Shown here in pieces: positions 23,858 to 33,303 of a DNA stretch of 64,000 nt. The notes beneath the pieces were generated by a model, which was not told where the DNA came from, did not search any database, and worked only from the letters and a program-made list of their open reading frames with translations. Both the position numbers and the translations under genes were made by a program. The stretch spans positions 1,922,001 through 1,986,000 of the forward strand of contig NC_013791.2 of the NCBI RefSeq assembly GCF_000005825.2. The letters are read 5' to 3'. This DNA comes from Alkalihalophilus pseudofirmus OF4. GTDB lineage: Bacteria > Bacillota > Bacilli > Bacillales > Bacillaceae_D. Position 1 is the stretch's first letter, and each line of letters begins with the position of its first letter.

Positions 23858-23992
23858 AATTGCGCGGGTTCAACAGATTTATGCGTCCGTTGCGGCTGCT
23901 ATTGCGCCACTCGCTGCTAAATGCGTCTGTTCGCTTGTGATATGCGTCAGTGTGAGTCGCAATAGTATCTACTTTTACAGTAATTGCGCCCA
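23858..23992 (-). repeat. 21-bp-period degenerate array, locus 2 (inverted)
   Basis: In + orientation the core reads AATTGCG. Its G positions are 23862, 23883, 23904, 23923, 23944, 23965 and 23986, giving steps of 21, 21, 19, 21, 21 and 21. Read on the minus strand, the first units give GCGCAATTACTG and then GTAGATACTATTGCGA, homologous to locus 3 (CTAGATACAATTGCGA). It lies between the small membrane gene and the 3' end of the GH16 gene. The rest of this 375-base gap is featureless. Confidence 0.85.
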
Positions 23993-24062
23993 GCTAGCTT
24001 CATCCACCGCACACAAACAGAAAAAGAAGCTGTCAACTAAGACAGCTCCCTTACATCAATCA

Positions 24063-27000
24063 TTATTTGTCTTTATCTTTCTTGTCTTTCTTGTCTTTAT
24101 CCTTCTTATCCTTCTTCTCTTTCTTATCCTTACCTTTACCTGGCTTATCCGTTACCGGCTCTTCATTTCCTGGTTCCTCTGTACCCGGCTCCTCTTCCAT
24201 TGACCCGCCGTGTAAGGCATCTTGTGCGCCTTTTACTTCGAGGATGACATTATCGATAACAATGTCATGTGCTTCTCCGATTATTTCTCCTGCTACTTTT
24301 CCGACTAAGAAGCTCAGTGTAACTGAATCACTTGCCGGCATCTCAAATTCATGGCTGAATGTTTGCATCGTTTGATCTAATTGGACGATGTCTTCAAAAT
24401 AACGATGATAATTTGGTGCCCCGTTGTCGACGACTAGTTCAATTTTTCGGTCCAAACTCGCTCTTGCGTCGAATTGTAAAACATAGGTTTCTCTTGCCTT
24501 AAGTTCCATCTCCTGCTGAGATAAGGAGATATCCCAAGGGTTTTCCCCTTCGTTAGTGATCGAAATAACTGCTTCCCCGTCACGTTCTTCAAAGCTCGCT
24601 TGTGACGGCCCGTCATAGACTCCTTGAACATGTTCATTCCAGTTTTCTAAACCGGATGAAAAATCACCATTAGCTAGCGGGAAGTACTTTTCTCTTTCAC
24701 CTTTTACTTCTAATCTTACTTGATCAATCTTCACTTCGTGCGGGCCGATTGCTGCTGCGTCCCCTACTTTACCCATTAAATACTTTAGGTCGACAAGGTC
24801 TGTTTCCGTCATGTTAAATTCAAACGAATAGGTCTGGACCTCAGGCGTTAACGAAATCACCTCATCGACATATCGTTCATATGCACTATTTTCAAGCACG
24901 ACTTCTAGTTCTCGTTCTACTGTAGAGGAGGCAACAAACTCTAGAATATACGTTTGATTCGCTAGCAGCTGCATTTGATTTTGCATTAATAGTACATGCC
25001 ACGGCTCAAATCCTTCATTTTCGATCGATGCTGCTGCCATTCCCTCTTGATGCTTAATTTCAGCTATGGATGTACCTGCCTCATGATCTCCTTGAATATG
25101 TGTATCCCAGTAGTTCAGACCATTGACAAATGCACCATTTTTAAGCGGGAAGCTTTCATCAAACGTTAATCCGTCAAATATGTCAGTTAAACGTTCAAGT
25201 TTGATTGAATCGATTACTACATCATGAGCAGATCCGCCAAGATAAAACACTAATTGTCCTTCAACATCTGTCGTATCAGGCATTGTAAACGTCATGACGT
25301 GTTCATTCATTTCTATGGTAATGGTTTCAGTTCCTTCGAAATAACTGATTGTTCCGTCTTTACTAAGCAAGGCTGCTCCGATCTCTCTTGCTTCATCTGC
25401 TCTTGCTTCAAATGACAATTGATATTCATTGTTTGCTAGAAGGTTCATCCCGTTTTGTGTGAGAGTGATCGCATCAGTACTCGCTCCGCCATCTGAAATT
25501 TGTACATGAAGCTCACGTTGATCAGGATCAACCGATGCTTCTGCTTCGGCGCCATTTGTCTCGAAGTTCCAGAAGGTCATACGATCCATGCGGCCTAAAT
25601 CAAAGTTTCCATTGTACACATGGTTTCCATTTCTTAATGGATTTTTAGGAGCATCTTCTTGGTATGGATCTTCGGCATCTACTTCCTCAAGCGTCACATT
25701 CCCTAACCAAACAGGATTTGTGTTGAGGCCCATATTAAATTCTAAACGCGAGAGAATATCTGTATCATGCTGCATTTGAAACACTAATTCATACGTTTTC
25801 ACTTCATTAGACAGTGTATAATCACGATTTGGTGAGTAAGCAGTATAGCCGCGGTCAGGCCCCCCGCCAAGCTTTACATTCAGTGGACGGGCTGTCGTAG
25901 ATTTAGCATCAAAGCTCAGCTTATACCAGCGTCCTTTGCCTAGTGTGACATTTTGAATCATCTGGACGGAATATGACTGGCTTCCGCCGCGTGCAATATC
26001 TACTTTGGCAAAACGATCTCCATTTAAATCTTCAATGGAAGCAGAAGCTTGTCCATTGAACTCTGATAAATACACTAAGTTCCAATAATCCTTATTCCAC
26101 TTCTGGTCAAGCTCTGCACCCGTTGCAATCGTTGTTATCTCCTGTTCAAAGCTTGAATCATACACAAAATTGCCGTCTATTGCTTCTTTCGCATTTTCAG
26201 GCAGCTCTTCTGCCTCAAATACTGGCTCAACCGGCTCTCGGTAATCACGTCCTTCAAGCTCATATACTTTAACGTAATCAACCAGCATCTCACCTGGGAA
26301 ATCAGTTGTCGCATCAGGGTTTCCGCCATACCAGCCGCCAATCGCTAAGTTTAGAATGAGATAAAACTCTTGATCAAACGGAGCAGGGTAGGCAAATGGT
26401 GCAGGGCTGCCTGCACCTTGTGAGCTCCAGTTATTCAGCGTTTGGTACAGTTCGCCGTTAACATACCAGCGGATCTCACCTGGCTCCCATTCCACCGCGT
26501 ACACATTAAAGTCAGTTACATCTTGTCCTTCCGGAAAATGATAATCTTTTGCTGTGTATGTGTTATTCGGCCATTGTCCGCCGTAGTGGATTGCCCCGCC
26601 GATTTCATTAGGCCGTCCGCCGGCATTTTCCATAATATCAATTTCACCTGATGCAGCCCAGCCGCCATATACATCATCCTCTGGCATCATCCAAAATGCC
26701 GGCCAGTAGCCTTGTCCTTCTGGAAGGGCCATTTTCGCTTCGAATTTGCCATACTTTTGCGAAAATTTACCCTGTGTATGGATCTTTCCTGAGGTATAAT
26801 TGTACGTTCCATGTTCATCTGAAACCGTTTCTTCCTTGCCCGTAAGAACAAGCTTGCCGTTTTCTACTCTTACATTATCTTGTTGATATGATTGCAGTTC
26901 TTCATTTCCCCATCCTGACACATATGTCCCATTTGAATCAACGAAGCCATTTCCTGTGTCATAGCTCCATTTGTCTAAATCTAAGTCTGTTCCTTCAAAA

Positions 27001-27152
27001 TGATCCTCCCAAACAACTTTCCATTCGTCGCTTGACTTATCGTTCAAATCTTTCGTACCGTTTTGCTCTCCGGCAGCTTGTGCGTTGATGTTCATGCTAA
27101 TAAGTGAAGCAGCCATAACTGTTCCTGCAAGTAAACGTAGTGATTTTTTCAC
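24063..27152 (-). CDS. Secreted GH16 beta-1,3-glucanase (laminarinase) with four binding-like modules and a Lys-rich tail
   Basis: About 1029 residues from the GTG at 27152, preceded by GGGAGGGG. The 42 codons before it have no RBS. A signal peptide (VKKSLRLLAGTVMAASLISM, then NINAQA) leads to the GH16 domain (about 35-320), with catalytic motif GEIDIMENAGG at about 168-178. Four CBM4/9-like beta-sandwich repeats follow, the last three starting with NPLRNGNHVYNGNF, FPLKNGAFVNGLNYW and FPLANGDFSSGLENW. The C-terminus is a Glu/Pro linker and a run of Lys/Asp (KDKKDKKDKDK). It should cut laminarin-type glucan outside the cell. An operator lies 78 bases upstream. It is the last gene of the glucan cluster. 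Confidence 0.92.
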   Translation of the reverse strand: MKKSLRLLAGTVMAASLISMNINAQAAGEQNGTKDLNDKSSDEWKVVWEDHFEGTDLDLDKWSYDTGNGFVDSNGTYVSGWGNEELQSYQQDNVRVENGKLVLTGKEETVSDEHGTYNYTSGKIHTQGKFSQKYGKFEAKMALPEGQGYWPAFWMMPEDDVYGGWAASGEIDIMENAGGRPNEIGGAIHYGGQWPNNTYTAKDYHFPEGQDVTDFNVYAVEWEPGEIRWYVNGELYQTLNNWSSQGAGSPAPFAYPAPFDQEFYLILNLAIGGWYGGNPDATTDFPGEMLVDYVKVYELEGRDYREPVEPVFEAEELPENAKEAIDGNFVYDSSFEQEITTIATGAELDQKWNKDYWNLVYLSEFNGQASASIEDLNGDRFAKVDIARGGSQSYSVQMIQNVTLGKGRWYKLSFDAKSTTARPLNVKLGGGPDRGYTAYSPNRDYTLSNEVKTYELVFQMQHDTDILSRLEFNMGLNTNPVWLGNVTLEEVDAEDPYQEDAPKNPLRNGNHVYNGNFDLGRMDRMTFWNFETNGAEAEASVDPDQRELHVQISDGGASTDAITLTQNGMNLLANNEYQLSFEARADEAREIGAALLSKDGTISYFEGTETITIEMNEHVMTFTMPDTTDVEGQLVFYLGGSAHDVVIDSIKLERLTDIFDGLTFDESFPLKNGAFVNGLNYWDTHIQGDHEAGTSIAEIKHQEGMAAASIENEGFEPWHVLLMQNQMQLLANQTYILEFVASSTVERELEVVLENSAYERYVDEVISLTPEVQTYSFEFNMTETDLVDLKYLMGKVGDAAAIGPHEVKIDQVRLEVKGEREKYFPLANGDFSSGLENWNEHVQGVYDGPSQASFEERDGEAVISITNEGENPWDISLSQQEMELKARETYVLQFDARASLDRKIELVVDNGAPNYHRYFEDIVQLDQTMQTFSHEFEMPASDSVTLSFLVGKVAGEIIGEAHDIVIDNVILEVKGAQDALHGGSMEEEPGTEEPGNEEPVTDKPGKGKDKKEKKDKKDKDKKDKKDKDK

Positions 27153-27229
27153 CTGATTTTCCCCTCCCATTTTTTGTTGTTTCAAGCATTCCAACCAACA
27201 GCCACTCCTCACCTCCTTAAGAGATATAC

Positions 27230-27243
27230 CGAAAGCGCTTTCA
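27230..27243. promoter_or_regulatory. LacI-family operator upstream of GH16
   Basis: CGAAAGCGCTTTCA, palindromic around a central CG. The same core AAAGCGCTTT precedes the phosphorylase, the binding-protein gene and the GH1 gene. It could be bound by the cluster's own LacI regulator or, as a cre site, by CcpA. Confidence 0.8.
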
Positions 27244-27298
27244 GATCTTGTTAAAAGAGGCAGAGAAGGAGTTGTCATTCCCTCTCTGTCCTTACTTT

Positions 27299-30200
27299 TC
27301 AGCTTAAATGAACGTTGATCTTGCTTACATCACGGCTGCGTACCGCTTGAGCAAGTTCTCCAGTCACTTCATTTGCACGTACTTCTTTTACTGCCCCATC
27401 TTTAAACGTAAGCTCAATGACAGATGGAGATACTGCGTCTTCACCGTACGTAGATTTCTTTGCGCTATTACTATACGTGACACGGATCTCGCCAAGGAAG
27501 TTGAACGTGACTTCTCCATTCTCATCAAACATCCAATCAGGCAGACGCGGAGATAACTCTAATGCCAGCTCGCCTTCTTTAACCGTAAATGGCGAGCCTC
27601 CTGTCATCATTACAAACCACATATTCATCAGTTCAATCGTTGAGCCGCTTAGACGTGACACAAATCCTTTGCCATGCAGCTCTTCATTTGGATTGGCACT
27701 GCTTGCGATAAATGAAGAGTTCTCTAAGATACTTCGGCCATACATTTCTGGATCTAAAAATGGAATGAGCGCTTGTTTCATGTCCTCATAAAACTCATCA
27801 TATAGACCTGATTTAAGGGTTGCGAGCAAATACTTATATTCCATATGAAGGAAAATAGATTCATTTTCCAGCCAGCCAGGTGTAAATGATTTTACTCGGC
27901 CAAGTTCATTAGGCTCACTGTTAATGCTCATAGATGTTTTGTACATCTTTAGTTTACGGTCATAAATGGCTGACTGCTTCACTTCATCGTATAAGGCCTT
28001 AGCTGAATCACGGTCATCTGTTAGCTTTAACTGCTTTACAACTCCCTCTAAATATGGAGTGACTGCTTTAGGCGACCAATCAAACTCAAGACGCTCAAGC
28101 GATTCTTGTGTGAGCTCTTCCTTTGGTTCAAAGTAGAAATACGTCGGGCTGAATGGTTTCGCATATGACTCAACACGTTCGATTCCTGTGTCAACTCGTT
28201 TAGCCAACTGCTTCACATATTCTTTGATTTCTTTTACGGTGTAGGTAACTTCCTGACCGCTTATTCCTGCATACACGTTTTCACGATACGCTTCTCGGTG
28301 TGATGTGACTTGCTTCCAGTAGCGTTGTTCTGCTTCATCAGAGCCCTCTTCAACCTCTTTCATTTCACCTGCGACTTGTAGAAGGAACTCATTCACTTCA
28401 GCCGGCAGAGCAATCTCACCCTCACTTTCCACACTATCTAATAGCTTGAGCAGGCGTTTTAATTCATATAACTCAGACGTACTCGCCCCGATCATTCCAG
28501 GCAGTCCGTTTAATGAATCATTCCAGCCCGGCTTGTCCCCTTCCATCTCAATGCCTAACCCGAAAGGAGCCATTGTCGATGTTTTCACTAAAGCAAGTGT
28601 AATTAGTTTTGAATACAAGCTTGTACGATATATCTCTCCGCTTGCATCTTTGACCCAGAGGACGCCTTCATTTCGAGCCGCTTTTGCTGCTTTTTCCGCG
28701 ATTTTCTCTACAGCTTCATATTGACGCAGACCGCTCTTTGCTAAACGATACTTCTCCCGGCGTGTTTTCACTCGTACAGGGCTGTCAAAGAATCGGTAGC
28801 CAGGCGTTAAGAAAAACTCGTCTGCTTTATCAGGATAAATAGCTAGATAACTATCAATTAAGTCTAAGTTATACGTCCAGTGATCGACCCAGTATCCTTC
28901 ACCAAACTCTGCCTGCTGCAGCTCTTCTGATGCATGCATCACATAAGCAAGAAATGATTCAAACGGCTCGGATAAAGAAATGTTCTCATCTTCAACAAAA
29001 TGCTTCAGCTCACCCGGTGTATAGCTTTTTTCAAGAAATGATTGGAGCTTGTCTTTGCCTGCTTCTACGTAGGCTGCTAGATTTAAGGTGCTGTTTACTT
29101 TAAGTCGTACTCCTTTAACAACAAGAGGATTATAGCCGTCAAGCTGAATCAGATTCATAAACAGTTGAACATTGTAATCTTTTACTCTTGGTTCAAGCAG
29201 CACATCACAGCGGCGGTTTTGATTGATATCGCGGTAATTCCCGTTCCCTTGAGAATAATAGGTTGGACTGATTGAGAAGAAGTTATAATCCCGCTCTAGG
29301 TCCCCGTGTTTTCTTGAGAATAAGTAGTACATTTTATGCTCGTTGTCACGTTCAACCACTAACGGGAATCCACCGCGCAAACCGTTGTCTAAATAGCTTT
29401 GCTTCACATACGCATCAAATAATGGCTGGCTCGTTTTCGTCGCCATTTTATTTGTAATCGAATCTGTAATTGTTTGGGCACGCGTCTTCATTTCACGAAG
29501 AGCTCTGATAGAAAGAATTTCTTTTACACCTGTATTTACAAGATCAAGGTTTTTTGCATATCCAATCACAGTGTATAGCTCGATCTGTTCATTTGTTTGC
29601 AGACTGGCTGATTCACAAGAGAATCCGCATGAAACTTTATTAGTCGTATGCTGCGGCTTGTCTTTTAAGGAGTGAAGCGGCTCTTTAATAAATGAACGCG
29701 GCACCTGCAGTGAGGTGTCACTCCCAAAGATCGCATCTTTATCAATAATCGGTTCTAGGTGTGTTTCCTCTGATGCTGGTGTACGTGAAAAGCTCGTATA
29801 GAAATGTCCGTGATGAATCTCTTTGACTTCAGCTGAATCTTCAATACTTCCTCTTAGTTGATAAAAAGGAATCTTATTTTCGATATTTTTGACATCGAAC
29901 CAGCTTTTGATCGTATGGCCTAATTCTTTATAAGCTGCATGCGGCACACCGCTTGGAAAAATCGAAGGCAGACCGTCTACAATCTCAAACTCTCTTGCTG
30001 CATCTCCTAGATTCGTTAAAGTAACCGTTCTCACCAGGCCGGAAAAAGGCGCTTCAGGCAGGATGAAATATTCAACATTTAACTTAAATGCATGTTGATG
30101 ATGGACGTATTCGAGTGCAAGCATATTCTCTTCGATTTTCATCGTTTCCTGCACATCATCCTCACCTGATGTGAGAGGAGAAAATGCTTCAATAAAGGTT

Positions 30201-30466
30201 TCCTTCCCAGCTTCTTTGACTTTAATAAAGGTTCTAAACCCTTGAATCTGCACCTGTTGATAGGATTTATCTGCAGGCATAAACTCAAGCATCGCATGAT
30301 TTTTATCTTGGACACCAAAGCTTGCGATGCCTTGTCCGCGGTTCACATAGAATACCCACATTGGAATGCCGTCGACCCCTGCAATGCCGGGCAAGAAACT
30401 TGCAAACGGGGATATTTGCTGATAATTAGTGATCTCAAATCGTTTATGATCTTTTAATGTATACAC
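27299..30466 (-). CDS. Beta-glucan/oligosaccharide phosphorylase, GH94/GH149/GH161 type (probably beta-1,3)
   Basis: 1055 residues, cytoplasmic, no signal peptide. An N-terminal beta-sandwich domain (about 1-340) is followed by an (alpha/alpha)6 barrel with the GDKPGWNDSLNGLPG segment at about 645. Its Asp fits the general acid of GH94-related phosphorylases. Length and layout fit the GH161/GH149 beta-1,3-glucan phosphorylases better than the roughly 800-residue cellobiose phosphorylases. It would split imported laminari-oligosaccharides with phosphate to give glucose-1-phosphate and save ATP. Neighbours (GH16, ABC importer, GH1) support a beta-1,3 substrate. An operator lies 34 bases before the ATG. 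The exact family needs a profile search. Confidence 0.8.
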   Translation of the reverse strand: MYTLKDHKRFEITNYQQISPFASFLPGIAGVDGIPMWVFYVNRGQGIASFGVQDKNHAMLEFMPADKSYQQVQIQGFRTFIKVKEAGKETFIEAFSPLTSGEDDVQETMKIEENMLALEYVHHQHAFKLNVEYFILPEAPFSGLVRTVTLTNLGDAAREFEIVDGLPSIFPSGVPHAAYKELGHTIKSWFDVKNIENKIPFYQLRGSIEDSAEVKEIHHGHFYTSFSRTPASEETHLEPIIDKDAIFGSDTSLQVPRSFIKEPLHSLKDKPQHTTNKVSCGFSCESASLQTNEQIELYTVIGYAKNLDLVNTGVKEILSIRALREMKTRAQTITDSITNKMATKTSQPLFDAYVKQSYLDNGLRGGFPLVVERDNEHKMYYLFSRKHGDLERDYNFFSISPTYYSQGNGNYRDINQNRRCDVLLEPRVKDYNVQLFMNLIQLDGYNPLVVKGVRLKVNSTLNLAAYVEAGKDKLQSFLEKSYTPGELKHFVEDENISLSEPFESFLAYVMHASEELQQAEFGEGYWVDHWTYNLDLIDSYLAIYPDKADEFFLTPGYRFFDSPVRVKTRREKYRLAKSGLRQYEAVEKIAEKAAKAARNEGVLWVKDASGEIYRTSLYSKLITLALVKTSTMAPFGLGIEMEGDKPGWNDSLNGLPGMIGASTSELYELKRLLKLLDSVESEGEIALPAEVNEFLLQVAGEMKEVEEGSDEAEQRYWKQVTSHREAYRENVYAGISGQEVTYTVKEIKEYVKQLAKRVDTGIERVESYAKPFSPTYFYFEPKEELTQESLERLEFDWSPKAVTPYLEGVVKQLKLTDDRDSAKALYDEVKQSAIYDRKLKMYKTSMSINSEPNELGRVKSFTPGWLENESIFLHMEYKYLLATLKSGLYDEFYEDMKQALIPFLDPEMYGRSILENSSFIASSANPNEELHGKGFVSRLSGSTIELMNMWFVMMTGGSPFTVKEGELALELSPRLPDWMFDENGEVTFNFLGEIRVTYSNSAKKSTYGEDAVSPSVIELTFKDGAVKEVRANEVTGELAQAVRSRDVSKINVHLS

Positions 30467-30499
30467 GGTATCACCTTCTAAATATATCGTAGACTTTTA

Positions 30500-30513
30500 C
30501 TAAAGCGCTTTCG
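30500..30513. promoter_or_regulatory. LacI-family operator upstream of the phosphorylase
   Basis: CTAAAGCGCTTTCG around a central CG, 34 bases before the phosphorylase start, in the gap after the LacI gene. It suggests a regulated promoter for phosphorylase and GH16. Confidence 0.8.
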
Positions 30514-30567
30514 GAGTATGCTATACGAATCCGTACAGACGAAAAAGTGAAAGAGTGTAGACCAATA

Positions 30568-31578
30568 TTAAGAAATTGGTCTACAAGAGTTTCTTTCAAT
30601 AAGAGTTACTGGAATTTTGATCGACATGTAATGCTTTTTCTTATCGTTAATTTGTTCTAACAACAAGCCGCAAGCAGTTTTTCCGATCAAGAATGTATCT
30701 TGTTTGATTGTAGTAAGCCCTGGCGTCATGTAACGAGCAATCTGGATATCATCAAAACCGATGACCGAGATGTCATTAGGGACGCTTAATCCTTGCTCTT
30801 GAATCGCAGTAATTGCACCTAGAGCCATTAAGTCCCCTGCCGCATAAACAGCTGTCGGTTTATCTTCTAACTTTAGTAAATTTTTCATTGCTTTCTTTCC
30901 ACTTTCAAAAGTGAAGTACCCGCCATCTGCAATGTATTCATCTGGTATAGTAAGATTATGTTTGTTCATCGCTTGAATGTAGCCTTTTAACCTGTGGACG
31001 CCGACATATAAACTTTTGTGACCAGCAATATGAGCAATCTTTCTATGTCCAAGCTTATAAAGATGATCCACTGCTAGTTCACTTCCATGAATATTATCAC
31101 TAAAAACGACACTTGCTCCTCTTGTATCAAGGTCAATGACGACAGAAGGAAGATCAGATTCCATTAATATATCAACATCTGGGGAATCCATGGTTGAACA
31201 AACGACCACAACTCCGTCTACGCCACGGTAGAGAAAATGATCTAAATACGATCTTTGCTCCGTGCCAATCTTGTTTGATGCAAACAAAAGATCGTATCCT
31301 TCTTTTTCGGCAGCCTTCTTGAAGCTTTCAATGACTGCATTAAAGAAAGGATGCTCAATCCCAATCCCAGAATCTTCGACAAATACAACGCCGATCGTCC
31401 AGGATTTTTTTGTTGATAGTGTTCTCGCACTAGAGCTCGGATAGTATCCCAGCTCTTCGACTGCTTCATTAATAATCCGCTTCGCTTTTTCACCAACATC
31501 AGTATAATTATTTAGCACTTTCGAAACCGTGCTGATTGAGTAGCCTGTTTTTTTCGCAATATCATAAATAGTAGCCAT
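30568..31578 (-). CDS. LacI-family transcriptional regulator of the beta-glucan cluster
   Basis: 336 residues. The N-terminal LacI HTH has TIYDIAKKTGYSISTVSKVL and the hinge ELGYYPSSSARTLSTKK. A periplasmic-binding-protein-like sensor domain follows (VIGFDDIQIARYMTPGLTTI near the end). It sits inside the glucan cluster, between DUF624 and the phosphorylase, so the AAAGCGCTTT sites are its likely targets. The inducer is probably a laminari-oligosaccharide. Its own upstream region shows no such site, which suggests it is not strongly autoregulated. Confidence 0.9.
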   Translation of the reverse strand: MATIYDIAKKTGYSISTVSKVLNNYTDVGEKAKRIINEAVEELGYYPSSSARTLSTKKSWTIGVVFVEDSGIGIEHPFFNAVIESFKKAAEKEGYDLLFASNKIGTEQRSYLDHFLYRGVDGVVVVCSTMDSPDVDILMESDLPSVVIDLDTRGASVVFSDNIHGSELAVDHLYKLGHRKIAHIAGHKSLYVGVHRLKGYIQAMNKHNLTIPDEYIADGGYFTFESGKKAMKNLLKLEDKPTAVYAAGDLMALGAITAIQEQGLSVPNDISVIGFDDIQIARYMTPGLTTIKQDTFLIGKTACGLLLEQINDKKKHYMSIKIPVTLIERNSCRPIS

Positions 31579-31674
31579 GTGTATCCCCCCTTTTCAGTTT
31601 TATTCTATTGTGAAATTTATAATTAAATAGTTGTTACGTCTGTCACCAACATAAATCTATTAACTAGCCCCCAC

Positions 31675-31809
31675 ATTGGTTGTTGATCTCCGCTGCAGGT
31701 ACTCGCTTTCCGCGGGCGGTCCGGGAGCCTCCTCGGGCTTTCGCCCTGTGGGGTCTCCCTGGCCATGCACATCCCGCAGGAGTCTCGCACCTTCCGCTTC
31801 AATCAACGG
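31675..31809 (-). repeat. Dispersed GC-rich repeat, copy B
   Basis: About 135 bases with inverted ends (GTTGATCTCCGCTGCAG and CCGCTTCAATCAAC) and the shared core CTTTCCGCGGGCGG, CTCCTCGGGCTT, CGCCCTGTGGGG. Together with copy C it fills most of the 550-base gap upstream of the lacI-type gene. Nothing gene-like was seen in the remainder. Confidence 0.8.
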
Positions 31810-31949
31810 AGGAAGGCTCTTGATAAACTGCTTCCTCATTATAAGCAGCTTCTAAAAACTTAAAGACTTTCGGTAGATGAAAGCAATTAAAATTAGAACT
31901 AAGCTCACTTCCGATATCATTCAACTATATTTTTGGAAAAAGCAATAAC

Positions 31950-32082
31950 CTAGCGGATGAAATATACGGAGACTTCTGTGGGGCCTAGAGCAGGGGTGAG
32001 ATCCCACAGGGCACAAGCCCGAGGAAGCTCACCGGCTCCCCACGAAAAGCGTAGTATATTTCAGGAGCGGCGAGTTCGCTAA
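31950..32082 (+). repeat. Dispersed GC-rich repeat, copy C
   Basis: About 133 bases, opposite orientation to copy B. The ends TAGCGGATGAAATATAC and GTATATTTCAGGAGCGGC are inverted to each other. The core reads GATCCCACAGGGC, AAGCCCGAGGAAGCTC. The folded RNA or DNA would be a long imperfect hairpin. Confidence 0.8.
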
Positions 32083-32132
32083 AACACATACTTCCTTGGC
32101 TATTAGGAACATATCCACCAGCATTTTTTTCA

Positions 32133-32732
32133 TCAAACCGCATTATACTTCTTAAAAACAGAATAATTCACATTCATCAGCACATAAGCAAACACACTAA
32201 TCCCTATGACAAAGGACACTCTCGGGAAATTGACCACAATTAAAAAGTACGCAAGAAGCCAAACAAGCTGCGTAAGTGTCATTAATGGATGAGCAAAAAC
32301 AAGTCCAAGTGATGCTTTAATATAAGAGAACGTTTTATATTCAAAATGCGCCATTACAGAAAATACATTTAAAAATGTCATTAGTACAATAGCTGCAATG
32401 GCCGCAATGACGAGGTAAACGAATAATTGTGTCGACTCACTGTAAAAATATCCAGCAAATGAAAAGTTTACATAAATAATATAAAACAATCCGATAAAGA
32501 TTGCACCTACAATATTTGAACGTATAAATTCCGCTTTATAATATGTGAAATAACTTGAGAATAAATTGAACTGATTTCCTTTGATCCAGTCTCTTATGAC
32601 TCGAAACAAAGCAAGGGTCGCCGGCATAAATCCAAATAAACCAAGCCCTGCTACAAAAAAGAACAGCCATAGGATATTCAGTGCAATAAACTTATAGACG
32701 ACTTCGGTTATTTGAACGATTAACTTGCCCAT
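32133..32732 (-). CDS. DUF624 (YesL-type) membrane protein
   Basis: 199 residues, with five to six hydrophobic segments. The opening FIALNILWLFFFVAGLGLFG and FMPATLALFRVIRDWIKG match DUF624. YesL-type proteins sit in carbohydrate ABC transporter clusters of Bacillales, and their function is not established. Here it lies between the permease genes and the LacI gene on the same strand, but it is flanked on both sides by clusters of dispersed repeats. The operon is probably interrupted, and the gene has its own start (RBS GGAGGG before the ATG). Confidence 0.85.
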   Translation of the reverse strand: MGKLIVQITEVVYKFIALNILWLFFFVAGLGLFGFMPATLALFRVIRDWIKGNQFNLFSSYFTYYKAEFIRSNIVGAIFIGLFYIIYVNFSFAGYFYSESTQLFVYLVIAAIAAIVLMTFLNVFSVMAHFEYKTFSYIKASLGLVFAHPLMTLTQLVWLLAYFLIVVNFPRVSFVIGISVFAYVLMNVNYSVFKKYNAV

Positions 32733-32853
32733 TTGAAACCCTCCTTCTAATTAAGAATACTTATTGTGCGGTTTATTTCACTAGTTGCTAGTTCTATTAC
32801 AGACCCTGGATATCTATTGGCCACGCACATACTGAAAAAGTCTCCCCTGCAGT

Positions 32854-33028
32854 AGTTGTTGATTTCCGCTGCAGGCACTCGCTTTCCGCGGGCGGTCCGG
32901 GAGCCTCCTCGGGCTTTCGCCCTGTGGGGTCTCCCCTGGCCACGCACATCCCGCAGGGCACAAGCCCGAGGAAGCTCAGCAGCTCACCGCGGAAAGCGAA
33001 GCATAATTCAGCAGCGGCGAGTCTGCAA
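32854..33028. repeat. Dispersed GC-rich repeat, copy D: head-to-head chimera forming a long inverted repeat
   Basis: The left half matches copy B (minus orientation, CGCTTTCCGCGGGCGG at about 32880). The right half matches copy C (plus orientation, CACCGCGGAAAGCG ending near 32999). The two halves are therefore about 50-base arms of a large hairpin around GGCCACGCACATCCC. It probably arose by recombination between an inverted pair. Confidence 0.75.
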
Positions 33029-33104
33029 TACACCATGTTTGAGGCACTTTATGTGTGAATCTAAAACTACTTCTTTCCACAACATAATCTCCAAATAAAC
33101 ATAC

Positions 33105-33240
33105 CTTAGCGGATGAACGATACGTAGACTCCTGTGTGGCCTAGAGCAGGAGTGAGATCCCGCAGGGCCAAAGCCCGAGGAAGCTCACTAGCTCCACACG
33201 GAAAGCGTAGTATCGTTCAGCAGCGGCAATTCCGCTCTAA
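33105..33240 (+). repeat. Dispersed GC-rich repeat, copy E
   Basis: About 136 bases, same orientation as copy C. The ends are TAGCGGATGAACGATACG and CGTAGTATCGTTCAGCAGCGGC, with ATCGTTC/GAACGAT inverted tips. The core is GATCCCGCAGGGC, AAGCCCGAGGAAGCTC. The tips changed together relative to copy C (AAATATA versus AACGATA on both sides), which implies pairing is maintained. Confidence 0.8.
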
Positions 33241-33303
33241 CCAATGTTGAAGGGAATTATCTTATATCAATCTTAAATAGACACCGCAAAGAGCTGATGG
33301 TGA

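Noticed and set aside
24067-24375. 102-codon Ser/Leu-rich frame on the + strand opposite the GH16 tail
   Set aside because: It is an antisense artefact of the Lys/Asp-rich tail of the GH16 protein (AAG/GAC codons read as CTT/GTC).
32747-33098. Three overlapping short frames across the repeat cluster
   Set aside because: They fall inside repeat copy D, read its GC-rich palindrome in several frames and show no start signals.
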